A DNA stretch of 64,000 bases from Virgibacillus proomii (lineage in GTDB: Bacteria > Bacillota > Bacilli > Bacillales > Amphibacillaceae). Shown piece after piece: positions 53,139-62,820 of this stretch. The number at the start of each line of letters is the position of its first letter. Position 1 is the first letter of the stretch. The position numbers and the translations under genes were made by a program. Where the stretch lies: positions 746,520 to 810,519 of the forward strand of contig NZ_FUFN01000009.1 in assembly GCF_900162615.1 (NCBI RefSeq), in the 5' to 3' direction. Below the pieces are notes generated by a model. The model worked only from the letters and a program-made list of their open reading frames with translations. It was not told where the DNA came from and ran no database searches.

Positions 53139-56100
53139 CTAGATATTTAACAACTCACGAATATCATCTTCACTTAAGGAAGAAAGCATTGTCTCTCCTG
53201 GTTGGATAACTTGATCAATCAATTCACGTTTTTTCTGTTGTAACTCATAAATTTTTTCTTCAATCGTTCCTTCTGTTATTAAACGAATGACTTGAACGAC
53301 ATTTTTTTGTCCGAATCGGTGAGCTCGCCCTGTCGCTTGGTCCTCAACAGCAGGATTCCACCATAAGTCATATAAAATAACGGTATCTGCGCCTGTCAAA
53401 TTTAGTCCCGTGCCACCAGCCTTAAGAGAGATTAAAAATACATCATTTTCACCATTATTAAATCGTTCACTCATCTCTAAGCGTTCCTGTGATGATGTTT
53501 GCCCGTGCAAGTAGAAATAGCCAATTCCTTCATTTTCTAACCGATGTTTAATAATTTCATGCATGGATGTAAATTGCGAGAAGATCAGCATACGCTTTCT
53601 ATTTCTTCTAGCATTGCGAATAGTTTCCATGAGCTGGATAAGCTTTCCAGATTCTCCTTGATAATTTTCAATAAACAAGGAAGGGTGGCAGCAAATCTGT
53701 CTAAGTCGGGTTAACCCCGCTAAAATTTTCATTCGATTTTTCTGGAAGCTGCTTTCACTTATCGTCTGTTGAGCTTCCTTCTGTAATTGTCGGTGATACC
53801 CTATATACAATTCTTTCTGATCTTTGGTTAGTTCAGATGTATGAACAGTTTCGATTTTATCCGGCAGTTCACTCAACACATCCTGCTTTAATCGGCGCAA
53901 AATAAACGGTCTTGTCATCATTGCAATTTTGTCATAAGACATTTGTTTAAACGTTCTTTGATTCGGCATAAGTCCGGGAAGGATGACTTGAAAAATAGCC
54001 CATAGTTCATCAATCGAGTTCTCAATCGGTGTACCACTTAGGGCAAATCGACGTAATGCATTTATTTTCCGGACTGCTCTTGAGGTTTTTGTTGCGTAAT
54101 TTTTAATAAATTGAGCTTCATCAAGAATTAACGTTTGAAATGATAGCTCCTTGTATATATCAATATCTTGCCGTACTGTTGCATAAGAAGTAATCCACAC
54201 ATCCATTGTCTGGGAACTGGCAATTTTCTCTTTTCGTTCCTGTGGTGTTCCTGTTAAAACAGCTACTTCTAAATGTGGGGTAAATTTTGCAAACTCATTT
54301 TTCCAATTATAAACAACGGAAGATGGTGTCACAATTAAGTGTGGATACTCTCCTTTTTCTGAAGCAAGATAACAAATACTTTGTAATGTTTTTCCAAGAC
54401 CCATATCATCTGCCAAAATCCCGCCTAAGTTATACTCACTTAACGACTTAAACCACTGAAACCCTGTTTCCTGATAACTGCGTAAGGTAGCATTTATTCC
54501 TTCCGGAGGCGGATATACCTGCTCTTCGGGTGACCTTAGGTGATGCAAGAGTTTGCGAAATGATACATCATAATTTTTATCTGTTTTTAGTAATTCATCC
54601 ACCTGCGTTCCTCGATAAACAGGAACTTTAATGTTATTTTCGGCAATATCCTTTGCATCAATATCCATATCAGCAAAAAATTGTCTTACAGATGAAAACG
54701 AGTCGCTTTCGAGTGACATGAAAGCCCCACTATCTAACCGGTAATAACGTTTTTTCTCAATAACAGCTTCTAAAATGCGGCTAATATCTGCTTCACTAAC
54801 CCCATCAATATTAAATCCAATATCTAGTAAATTAGAGGAACGTTCTACCTGTACCTTTGTATGAGCAATTGGCTCCATCTCTACTAATAAGTTACGGATT
54901 TCTGCTGTTAAAAACAGTTCTACATAATCATCTAGCTTTGGCAATGTATAGTAAACAAATTCATACATATCCTCTTCGTTTTCCATATGAATATATAGTT
55001 CTTTTCCATTATAATGAAAATCAGCATATTCAATCAGCTGCATAATTTGCTGTTCTTTTTCAACATCTCGAATGATGATAACATCATTTTTTTCTCTACC
55101 ATTAAATGGATCTATTATCTCCTCTCCATAATGATATTTCAATTGACCAACGATCCATGAATCCTTAAATTCTAAATACAACTCAGCCTTAAGCGGAAAC
55201 TGAACAATTTCTTGAGCTACTTTTTCTGTAATTTTTACGTCGCCAACCTGTTTCAACGAAGGAATAACCGTTGAAACAAACTCATCAGCCTGATGTTTCG
55301 CTATCGGCAACTCTAAGTCATAACGTTGAAATTGACTTAACTCTTTTACAATAGGCACTTGCTGTTGTCTGGGAAAATAGAAAATGCCATCAGCAAATAA
55401 CAGTTCATAATTGGTTAAGTAGACTAGATCGTTTACTCGGTTCATCTCAAGGACTAACCCTTCCTTATCGTTTGCCGATAAGGAAAAAGCAAACGGCATT
55501 TGTCCTTTTTGAATGGAGACAGCTGAATAGTTTTGTTCACGTGTGATCACCGTAAGTGACCGCTCAGCCATTTGTTCTAATAACGGCTTTGCTTCAAGCG
55601 GAGGTATAATAATAGAACGTTTGCTTTCCTGATTTTTTATAAAGGAATAATCAAAGTGATAAACACGCTCACTTTGTAAAATGGCATATAACTTTTCAAG
55701 AATATTCATATCTTCACGGGAAAATGTATGGAACTCTGGACTATAAGCAAACAGCTTAGTCAGTGGATATTCCTTTCCCTCTATAATATGTGTAAGAAGT
55801 GCTTCGGCGTCTTTGACAACGTAACACCGCTTTTCTCCTACTTTTATCTCTACTTGGATTTGCTTTTGAACCTCCAACTTACAAATGTACTCTACCTTTA
55901 GTTCTGTTTGCTTCATGATCTGCGAATGTTTTCTCTCTAATTGCGGTGCATTATTTAATGCGTTCATAAAGCTTTGCGTCAAATCATAGTCATAAGATGA
56001 AAAACCCGGTCGTACTTGATTATCTTGATTCACTAGTTTAATAAGCACGGCAGCAATATGTTTACATGTTCCAAACGTATCAAATGCTGGACAGTCACAA

Positions 56101-56306
56101 GACGTATCGATCGAACCTTGGGCTAAATTTTTTACATTTATTTCAACATAATAATCCTCAGATCCATATACCGTCGCTGACCATTCCTGAAAATTTATAT
56201 CGTATAAAAGATCACTAACTCTATCTTGCAAATAGTATTTTAATCCACGTTTATAAATAGCCGAAGGAAATAACTTTTCCACATTAATATGTTTCATACT
56301 TTTCAA
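53139..56306 (-). CDS. SWIM zinc-finger SNF2-family helicase
   Basis: A 1055-residue double-stranded-DNA translocase. Near residue 70 is a SWIM zinc finger (CDCPAFDTFGTCKHIA, Cys-x-Cys...Cys-x-His). A bacterial SNF2-associated domain fills about 100-580. The ATPase has ILADDMGLGKTLQS, LILDEAQFIKNY, ALSGTPIENSIDELW and the late motif DQATGRAHRFGQ. Its role is probably in DNA repair or transcription recycling; no restriction or methylase genes are nearby. The frame extends 16 codons upstream of the TTG at 56306, but GGAAGG lies nine bases before that TTG. An ATG three codons later is an alternative. Confidence 0.9.
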   Translation of the reverse strand: MKSMKHINVEKLFPSAIYKRGLKYYLQDRVSDLLYDINFQEWSATVYGSEDYYVEINVKNLAQGSIDTSCDCPAFDTFGTCKHIAAVLIKLVNQDNQVRPGFSSYDYDLTQSFMNALNNAPQLERKHSQIMKQTELKVEYICKLEVQKQIQVEIKVGEKRCYVVKDAEALLTHIIEGKEYPLTKLFAYSPEFHTFSREDMNILEKLYAILQSERVYHFDYSFIKNQESKRSIIIPPLEAKPLLEQMAERSLTVITREQNYSAVSIQKGQMPFAFSLSANDKEGLVLEMNRVNDLVYLTNYELLFADGIFYFPRQQQVPIVKELSQFQRYDLELPIAKHQADEFVSTVIPSLKQVGDVKITEKVAQEIVQFPLKAELYLEFKDSWIVGQLKYHYGEEIIDPFNGREKNDVIIIRDVEKEQQIMQLIEYADFHYNGKELYIHMENEEDMYEFVYYTLPKLDDYVELFLTAEIRNLLVEMEPIAHTKVQVERSSNLLDIGFNIDGVSEADISRILEAVIEKKRYYRLDSGAFMSLESDSFSSVRQFFADMDIDAKDIAENNIKVPVYRGTQVDELLKTDKNYDVSFRKLLHHLRSPEEQVYPPPEGINATLRSYQETGFQWFKSLSEYNLGGILADDMGLGKTLQSICYLASEKGEYPHLIVTPSSVVYNWKNEFAKFTPHLEVAVLTGTPQERKEKIASSQTMDVWITSYATVRQDIDIYKELSFQTLILDEAQFIKNYATKTSRAVRKINALRRFALSGTPIENSIDELWAIFQVILPGLMPNQRTFKQMSYDKIAMMTRPFILRRLKQDVLSELPDKIETVHTSELTKDQKELYIGYHRQLQKEAQQTISESSFQKNRMKILAGLTRLRQICCHPSLFIENYQGESGKLIQLMETIRNARRNRKRMLIFSQFTSMHEIIKHRLENEGIGYFYLHGQTSSQERLEMSERFNNGENDVFLISLKAGGTGLNLTGADTVILYDLWWNPAVEDQATGRAHRFGQKNVVQVIRLITEGTIEEKIYELQQKKRELIDQVIQPGETMLSSLSEDDIRELLNI

Positions 56307-56405
56307 AATAGAATTACCTTCCTTTACTAATTCGTATGTTTCTATTGTAAACAAGTTTCCCCTGTTTTTAAACCAATCTTAATTTAACTGCTATTATTTA
56401 AAGGC

Positions 56406-56419
56406 TTACAAAACTGTAA
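56406..56419 (+). promoter_or_regulatory. BceR-type operator before the ABC exporter genes
   Basis: TTACA-AAAC-TGTAA matches the TNACA-N4-TGTAA motif known for BceR-like response regulators of Firmicutes peptide-resistance modules. It ends 81 bp before the ATPase start codon. A C and a G flank it symmetrically, extending the palindrome to CTTACA/TGTAAG. Confidence 0.65.
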
Positions 56420-56500
56420 GCTTGTTGAAAGGAAAATCCATACCTTCATTTTCCAGTTAGCGATAAGCTATTCATAGCAATTAACGTTGGAGGTATGATC

Positions 56501-57268
56501 ATGAGTCAATACGTATTAGAAGTAAATCATCTAAATAAATGTTATGGAAAAAATAAAGAGAATCAATTTCACGTTTTAAAAGATGTCGCTTTCCATATAG
56601 AAGCAGGCGAATTTGTTGGGATTATGGGACCTTCTGGTGCAGGAAAAACAACCTTACTAAATGTTATCTCAACATTAGATCAGCCAACAAGCGGCACCAT
56701 TGAAATTGCCGGTACCAATATTACTACAATGAAACAAAATCAATTGGCCGATTTTCGTTCCCAACAGCTTGGATTTATTTTTCAAGACTTTAATCTATTA
56801 GAAAACCTTACTGTCTATGAAAACATCGCCTTGCCTTTATCTTTACAGGGAGTAGCAACAAAGCAGATTAAACCAAGTGTATTAAAAGTCGCAAATAATC
56901 TGGGCATCCAGGACATCCTTACAAAATATCCAACGGAAATATCAGGTGGACAAAAGCAACGAGTTGCTGCTGCACGTGCCCTTATCCACGAACCCGCCAT
57001 GATACTGGCTGATGAGCCAACGGGTTCACTCGATTCCAAAAATGCGAAAAGCTTAATGGAAACATTGGTGCATATGAACGAAAACCTCGGTACATCCATT
57101 ATGCTTGTAACCCATGACCCGCTTAGCGCCAGTTATTGCAAGCGTATTTTATTTATTCAAGATGGTCAACTGTATAAAGAAATCCATCGGAATCATACAC
57201 GAAACGAGTTTCATCAAAACATACTGGATGTTCTTTCTGAATTTAACACACCAAGCGAATTGAATTAG
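56501..57268 (+). CDS. BceA-type ABC transporter ATPase
   Basis: A 255-residue ATPase of the MacB/LolD/BceA group. Walker A is GPSGAGKTT at about residue 44, signature SGGQKQRVAAARAL, Walker B MILADEPTGSLDSK, then VTHDP. The ATG at 56501 has GGAGG eight bases upstream; an ATG two codons earlier would be too close. It pairs with the 622-residue permease gene 15 nt downstream. Such pairs protect against bacitracin-like or lantibiotic peptides and also signal to a sensor kinase. Confidence 0.9.
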   Translation: MSQYVLEVNHLNKCYGKNKENQFHVLKDVAFHIEAGEFVGIMGPSGAGKTTLLNVISTLDQPTSGTIEIAGTNITTMKQNQLADFRSQQLGFIFQDFNLLENLTVYENIALPLSLQGVATKQIKPSVLKVANNLGIQDILTKYPTEISGGQKQRVAAARALIHEPAMILADEPTGSLDSKNAKSLMETLVHMNENLGTSIMLVTHDPLSASYCKRILFIQDGQLYKEIHRNHTRNEFHQNILDVLSEFNTPSELN

Positions 57269-57283
57269 AAGGTAGGTCATACA

Positions 57284-59152
57284 ATGTTATTAAAGCTGTC
57301 TTTAACGAGTATGCGGAAAATGTTCAAAGATTATTTAGTTTTATTATTTGGGCTAACGATCTCGATCGCCATTTTCTATATGTTCCAAACACTGGCACAA
57401 AATGAAGCCTTTGTTGAAGCAAATTCTATGATTAGTGCAACGATGTTTGTTTTTCATGTAGGAACATTTATTCTCGGGTTTATTACCATTTTTTATATTT
57501 TTTATGCCACTTCGTTTATTCAAACATTACGGCAAAAGGAAATGGCTATGTATATGACACTGGGTGCTAAAAAAAGCAAAATTACCCAACTGATGTTTAT
57601 GGAAACACTGTTTATTGGGCTGATCTCCCTTGTGATCGGCATTATAATCGGGATTGGATTAACGACAGTTATCGCTGATTTATTAATGGAAAAGCTTGAC
57701 TTTTCAGCAGAAGCTACTGGGTTTAAAGCTATTTATACAGGATCGATTTTGACAACAATCATTTTCTATGTTGCCCTGTTTTTATTAACATCAATGGTTA
57801 ATGCATGGCAAATTGGTAAGAAAAAAGTTCTTGATTTGTTACAAGCTAATAAAAAACAAGACTTTATTAAAACAAGTGGAGTAAAAACATTTTTCGGCGT
57901 GCTTTTTTCCATTATTCTAATCGTCATTGGCTATTATATTATGATTAACATGGCTAAGCTTCAACATTTCGGAGTTATCTTAGCATCCATTACCGTCGTT
58001 CCAGGAACATACTTGATTTTTATTTCGTTTTTACCATTCTTTGTGAAAAAGCTGAAACAAAACCGTACTTTAAATGAAACTGGTATCAACTCATTTACAC
58101 TAGGACAATTACGCTTCCGGATGCTTAACTTAACAAAAGTACTAGGAACAGTAGCTATGTTAATTGCACTTGGATTAGGTGCGATGACAGCAGGAATTTC
58201 GTTTTACCATAATGTTGAAATTCAATCATCTAAGCTCCAAGCGAATGATGCTGCTATTTATCAACCAACAGCAGAAGATTTAAATACATTGGAAAAGATG
58301 AAATTAACTGAAAAACATACGTATGTATATAAAGTAAGCGATGATGGGGTATTTTTTCTTAAAGAGAGTCTATTAAAGCAGCCACCTTTAGTTCCTAGTA
58401 TGGAAAAAGGAATGGAAAAGCTGTCAGATGTAAAAATAAAACGGATAGAAGACAAACTCCCTGCTCCTGTATATTCGATGGAAGGGACAAAAGGAGAGGA
58501 ACTTCCTGATAAATGGTTGACTGCCTTTTCTTATGAATTAAATGCAAGCTATAATATGTTTGGCGAAAGAGTGATCCATGTTGTTGATAAGAGTCATTAT
58601 CAACAAGTAAAAGCCGAAGAAAAACAAGTTATTTTAGTTAAGGCAGACGACTTTTCAAATTATTTGCCGGAATTTAAGCAATTGGAAGAAAGGCAAAGAA
58701 AGGTTGCTGAAAGTTATGTTGGTAAACCTGTAGAAAACGCAGGAGGAAAATACAATAATTACGTTAGTTTAAAAAGTTTTTCCAGTGGTACAATCTTTAT
58801 GGGTATTTTCTTAGGCATTGCCTTTTTAATGATGATGGCTAGTGTGCTGATGTTTAAATTATTATCAAGTGCCGGAGCAGATATTCAACGCTATCAAATG
58901 TTACGAAAAATTGGCGTACGTAAATCGCTATTGAACCGTTCGATTTACCGAGAACTGTTCCTGTTATTCTTATTCCCTGCAATCGTTGGTTTAGTACACG
59001 TCTTAATTGGCATGCAAATGTTCTCTTTCATCTTAGTTGAGCCTTATACAAAAATATGGTTGCCAATTAGCCTTTTCTTATTGATCTACGGTTCATATTA
59101 TGTTATTACTGTCCAATTGTACAAGCGAATTGTACTGCCTAAGAACCATTAA
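57284..59152 (+). CDS. BceB-type ABC permease (peptide antibiotic resistance)
   Basis: A 622-residue permease with ten membrane helices and FtsX-type domains at about 55-190 and 510-620. The large extracellular loop between helices 7 and 8 (about 310-500) is the hallmark of BceB-like proteins and confers peptide recognition. The first helix region KMFKDYLVLLFGLTISIAIF and the segment LRQKEMAMYMTLGAKKSKIT fit the family. No BceRS sensor/regulator pair lies next to it, unlike most modules of this type, so signalling must come from elsewhere. Confidence 0.9.
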   Translation: MLLKLSLTSMRKMFKDYLVLLFGLTISIAIFYMFQTLAQNEAFVEANSMISATMFVFHVGTFILGFITIFYIFYATSFIQTLRQKEMAMYMTLGAKKSKITQLMFMETLFIGLISLVIGIIIGIGLTTVIADLLMEKLDFSAEATGFKAIYTGSILTTIIFYVALFLLTSMVNAWQIGKKKVLDLLQANKKQDFIKTSGVKTFFGVLFSIILIVIGYYIMINMAKLQHFGVILASITVVPGTYLIFISFLPFFVKKLKQNRTLNETGINSFTLGQLRFRMLNLTKVLGTVAMLIALGLGAMTAGISFYHNVEIQSSKLQANDAAIYQPTAEDLNTLEKMKLTEKHTYVYKVSDDGVFFLKESLLKQPPLVPSMEKGMEKLSDVKIKRIEDKLPAPVYSMEGTKGEELPDKWLTAFSYELNASYNMFGERVIHVVDKSHYQQVKAEEKQVILVKADDFSNYLPEFKQLEERQRKVAESYVGKPVENAGGKYNNYVSLKSFSSGTIFMGIFLGIAFLMMMASVLMFKLLSSAGADIQRYQMLRKIGVRKSLLNRSIYRELFLLFLFPAIVGLVHVLIGMQMFSFILVEPYTKIWLPISLFLLIYGSYYVITVQLYKRIVLPKNH

Positions 59153-59160
59153 CCCTTTCG

Positions 59161-59193
59161 AGAACCAAGCAGGTAAAATTGTTTGGTTCTTTA
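59161..59193 (+). terminator. terminator of the BceAB operon
   Basis: AGAACCAA and TTGGTTCT form a perfect 8-bp stem with a 14-nt loop, followed by TTATTC, eight bases after the permease stop. Confidence 0.75.
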
Positions 59194-59352
59194 TTCATTA
59201 TAAAATCCTTATGTAAGGATTTTCTTAAATAATATTCTATCAAACTATACATGAGAACGAACAAAGAACCTATTGCAGACTACTTAAATAGGTGAATATT
59301 CCCAAACGATCAGAAAGCTTATGGCCTCCTTCCTACATGTTACTAAAATATA

Positions 59353-59446
59353 TTATAGAGATAAAGGACGTAGAAGCATCACATAATGAAATAGAAAACC
59401 GAGCTGCTCAAATATAAGTTCTCCAGACCTATTATCTAAATCAAAA
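59353..59446 (-). pseudogene. scrap of an MFS transporter gene, C-terminal part
   Basis: On the minus strand the stretch encodes FDLDNRSGELIFEQLGFLFH followed by YVMLL, then a stop at 59353. It lines up with FDLGVGLGAILFGQIAFLFN of the intact MFS protein encoded at 61392-62579. Bases around 59260-59300 also resemble the end of that gene. No start or ribosome site exists. It appears to be what is left of a second, related transporter gene. The rest of 59194-59670 shows no gene. Confidence 0.5.
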
Positions 59447-59670
59447 ATATGTATAACATTTTATCCCGTCAAGTTAAACAGGAAAATAGTAAGCTTTATC
59501 TTTTTCTACATTCTAAACTAATTTAATAAGGAAAAAACAAATTGTTTTTAGTTATTGTGTATTGTATGCTAATTCATCATTTTTCTTATAGACCTAATTT
59601 TTTTATTATGTTAGGATGGCAGTAACTTTTAAAGACAACGTAAAATTAATATCAGAAAGGGTTGATGAAT

Positions 59671-60840
59671 ATGGCAAATACAGAAAAGAAAGAACCAATG
59701 ATATTTGACATCCATGTGGCTGAGGGAAGCAATTATGAGGTGGGTAAACAGCGGGCCGAGACTTTAAAAGAACACTATCCGGACGACATTCCCTATTACA
59801 CCAGTCCCATGGAAGGACAGGGTTATATATCTGCAGCGACTGCCCATAAGAGGATGATGTTAATTGATAAAATATGTCCCGGCTTTACAGATGAAATACA
59901 GGGATTTGCAGATGAAATAGGAGTAGAATCGGAAAAAATAATTTGCTATGCAAATTCATATCACAATTCTTATAATTGTTGTCAATTTGCAGTACTCCCT
60001 TCAAACACGAGCGATGGACATTTTTATGTTGGAAGAAGCTATGAATACTTTGTAAGGGACGAAAGAAGTTTATGCATTACCCGTGTAACAGGAAAACCAA
60101 AGCATATTGGCTTCTCTCTCCAAAACGCAGGAAGAATGGACGGCATGAATGAACACGGTTTAGTTGTTTCCATGTCAAGTACAGCCTACTTGAAACCTCT
60201 CGATGGAAATGGGTGTGAATTTTGGGTTGCCATTCGTGCCATTTTAGACCGCTGTAAAAACGTTTATGAAGCGAAATGTTTACTTGAAGAAATCCCATTG
60301 TGCACAAATACGAATTTCTTAGTGGCAGACGCTTCTAATCATGCTGCTATATTTGAGGTGGCAAGCTTTTCAACGGACAAAAAAAGAATGATCGAACGGA
60401 AACCATTTGGCGATTTATTAGTCGCTACCAATCACTATGTGAGCCATGAAATGAACGAATTTGATGAACATCATTTTTGGAATTCTGAATTGCGATACAC
60501 CTCTGTATGGAACTCATTATTAAGAGATGCACCTAATATTAATGATGAAAAAATAAGGAAATTACTTTCCACTCCGTATCCATATGGTCCTTGCTGCCAT
60601 TTCTATTCAAGTGGAATGGGCACGCTTAGAAGTATGATATTTGATGTATCAGAGAAGAATTTAAAGGTTAGTTTTGGTCCACCAGACATGAATCCATGGC
60701 ATGAAATTGATATTGACACTCCGATGGGACTTGAAGAGATTATATGCAAATATGATAATATAGAAATAGAGAATCCAGAACATTTCTGGAGAGAAATGTA
60801 TCGAGGGTTTGGTGGGCACTCGACAATTAGATCAAGATAG
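59671..60840 (+). CDS. C45 family (acyl-CoA:6-APA acyltransferase-like) NTN hydrolase
   Basis: A 389-residue protein of the acyltransferase/peptidase C45 group. The N-terminal part (EVGKQRAETLKEHYP, then GFADEIGVESEKIICYAN) leads to SYNCCQFAVLPSNTSDGHFY, where Cys103 is the likely N-terminal nucleophile after self-cleavage. GRSYEYFV, GMNEHGLVVSMSST and LVADASNHAAIFEV follow as in the family. Members hydrolyse or transfer acyl groups on amides; the substrate is unknown. Several closely spaced starts exist; the ATG at 59671 has AAAGGG nine bases upstream. It stands alone. Confidence 0.78.
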   Translation: MANTEKKEPMIFDIHVAEGSNYEVGKQRAETLKEHYPDDIPYYTSPMEGQGYISAATAHKRMMLIDKICPGFTDEIQGFADEIGVESEKIICYANSYHNSYNCCQFAVLPSNTSDGHFYVGRSYEYFVRDERSLCITRVTGKPKHIGFSLQNAGRMDGMNEHGLVVSMSSTAYLKPLDGNGCEFWVAIRAILDRCKNVYEAKCLLEEIPLCTNTNFLVADASNHAAIFEVASFSTDKKRMIERKPFGDLLVATNHYVSHEMNEFDEHHFWNSELRYTSVWNSLLRDAPNINDEKIRKLLSTPYPYGPCCHFYSSGMGTLRSMIFDVSEKNLKVSFGPPDMNPWHEIDIDTPMGLEEIICKYDNIEIENPEHFWREMYRGFGGHSTIRSR

Positions 60841-61159
60841 AGGTAGGTAATTATCTCCTTCCGCCTTCTGCTCTTCCTGCTTTACGACGTAATAGCAAAA
60901 TACCTATAGGATGTTTAGCGTTTCTTGAAATACTGGATACAAAAAAATTGGTATATACCAAATTTGTAATCTTATAAAATTTTAGTTACTACTCGATTCC
61001 AATGAGTTCTTAGTATGCTATATTACAAGAAAAAATAAAAAATTAAGAGCTTTGTCATTGATCATTTAATCGTTAGTAAACAAATTGCCGAATGTAAGCT
61101 TTTTAAACATGAAGGCAGTGTTTTGAAATGAAAAAAATACAGATCCTTACATTCCGGAT

Positions 61160-61365
61160 AAGAAAACATGCCTTCTTCTAACAGGGGTTACCAACGCCTA
61201 GCAACAGCCCGCTTTTAGTCAGCTTTCCTTTAGATTCGAGCCAATGTTGGCTTATCGTAGCAGGAAGAAGTGTGAGATTTACTAGGTGTTCGAGCACATA
61301 CTTAGACGATCGAGCTACTTTCAAAAAGATAGCCAACATGCAAAAAATTGCTTCCTAGATAGCTA
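61160..61365 (+). repeat. dispersed repeats (D and C type), fused copy
   Basis: AAGAAAACATGCCTTCTTC, then GGGGTTACCAACGCC, GTCAGCTTTCCTTTAGATTC and GAGCCAATGTTGGCTTATC form a decayed D part. GGTGTTCGAGCACATACTTA, then GACGATCGAGCTACTTTCAA form a C part. The D and C parts are contiguous here, which suggests they are two ends of one larger element. The 60841-61391 gap holds no gene; 60950-61140 is AT-rich. Confidence 0.5.
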
Positions 61366-61391
61366 AACATCCTGTACCAGTAATTGAAAGT

Positions 61392-62579
61392 TTAATCGAT
61401 CTTACGTACAGCGAGAAATACTAAATAGAGGTAAAGGCCAATGGAAACAAGTACAGAACCTGCTGCAGTTACATAAATCACTGCATAATTAAATAGAAAA
61501 GCAATCTGTCCAAATAGAATTGCTCCAAGTCCAACACCTAAATCAAAAAAGGAAAAAAAGGTAGCATTTGCCATCCCTTTTCTGTTTTCCGGTGCCTTCT
61601 CAACCGCCCAAGCTTGTAACGCCGGCTGAATGGTTCCAAAGCCAAGTCCATACATTGCAGCTGCCACTAATAAAATAACAGTACTTGGGAGCCAAGCTAG
61701 CAACAGCATCGCAATAAAAATAAGTATCGTTCCAGGTAAGAAAACATATAAATGACCTTTTTGATCATATACTTTTCCGGCAAAGGTTCGAGAAACCATC
61801 AGGAATAGAGCATACACTAAAAAATACCCTTCAATACCTGCAATACTTTTCTCTGCAGCATGAAGCGGCAAAAATGTAGCAATCCCTCCAAAAGTAAACG
61901 TAATAAAAAACAATAATAGCGATGGCTGTATAGCAGTCTTTTCGAAAATATCAAACTTTAAAGCTACTGTCTTATGCGGTGATTCTTCTACTTTCTTATA
62001 TTTAATTTTACTAGATAAAATAAATGCTACTATTCCACCAGCAGCACAGATAAGGAAAAAGTGAGAAAAGCTAATAACATCTACTAGCATTAAGCCTAGC
62101 GAAGGGCCAATTGCCAGTGCCATATTACCTGCGAGTCCAAAATAGCCCATTCCCTCTCCACGACGGGAAGGCGGGATTAGATCCGTTGCAATCGTACCTG
62201 TTGCTGTCGTTGAGAATCCCCAACCAATACCTTGAATAATTCGTAATACAAGTAAGAAGAAAATAGTAGAAACGACAGCAAATGAGCCGACAGATAAAAC
62301 AAAGATTAGCAAACCGAGCATATAGACAAAGCGCCTTCCTTTCGTTTCTAAAGCATATCCAGCATATGGGCGCATGATCAATGCAGAAAATGTGAATATT
62401 CCAACAATAACACCAATTAATTGATCGCTTCCTCCCAACTCCTTAACAAATAATGGCAAGGTCGGTAAAGTCATTTGGAAGCCTAAAAAAATAAAGAAGT
62501 TAGCTAAACAAATAAGAATAAAGTCACGTGTCCAAATTTTCTCCGCTTTTTTATCAATCATCGCAGATTGTGCGTCCAT
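61392..62579 (-). CDS. MFS transporter
   Basis: A 395-residue major facilitator with 12 membrane helices. The first helix region is LICLANFFIFLGFQMTLPTL, motif A reads GYALETKGRRFVYMLGLL, and RIIQGIGWGFSTTATGTIAT lies at helix 4-5. It is probably an exporter of small molecules; substrate unknown. GGAGGGCGATT lies before the ATG. An MPR outer module starts 17 nt upstream of the start codon, so it lies in the leader or promoter. A scrap of a related gene is present at 59353-59446. Confidence 0.88.
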   Translation of the reverse strand: MDAQSAMIDKKAEKIWTRDFILICLANFFIFLGFQMTLPTLPLFVKELGGSDQLIGVIVGIFTFSALIMRPYAGYALETKGRRFVYMLGLLIFVLSVGSFAVVSTIFFLLVLRIIQGIGWGFSTTATGTIATDLIPPSRRGEGMGYFGLAGNMALAIGPSLGLMLVDVISFSHFFLICAAGGIVAFILSSKIKYKKVEESPHKTVALKFDIFEKTAIQPSLLLFFITFTFGGIATFLPLHAAEKSIAGIEGYFLVYALFLMVSRTFAGKVYDQKGHLYVFLPGTILIFIAMLLLAWLPSTVILLVAAAMYGLGFGTIQPALQAWAVEKAPENRKGMANATFFSFFDLGVGLGAILFGQIAFLFNYAVIYVTAAGSVLVSIGLYLYLVFLAVRKID

Positions 62580-62595
62580 TAATCGCCCTCCTTTA

Positions 62596-62693
62596 TTAGA
62601 AAAACTTGATTTATCGCCAAGTCTTTATAGCAAAAGCTATCGTTTTTCTTATACTATAAACCATAAAGTTATACTTTCTTATAGTATAAAAAA
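62596..62693 (+). repeat. MPR outer modules without core
   Basis: TTAGAAAAACTTGATTTATC with a damaged left hairpin, TTATACTATAAACCATAAAG and TTATAGTATAAAAAA. TTATACTATA and TATAGTATAA form a perfect 10-bp stem. This is the second type of core-less copy, with ACCATAAAG instead of the single GATAAAG. It lies directly before the MFS start codon on the opposite strand. Confidence 0.88.
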
Positions 62694-62820
62694 CGGTTCA
62701 GCACTTTGCTTCGACACTCGAAATATATTATACAGAAATCAAGGAAGAAAGCAATGAATCCGTACAACCTACTAGTATAACTCCTCATTTCATTTATTTC
62801 CTTAGGGGAGCTAAATCTGA

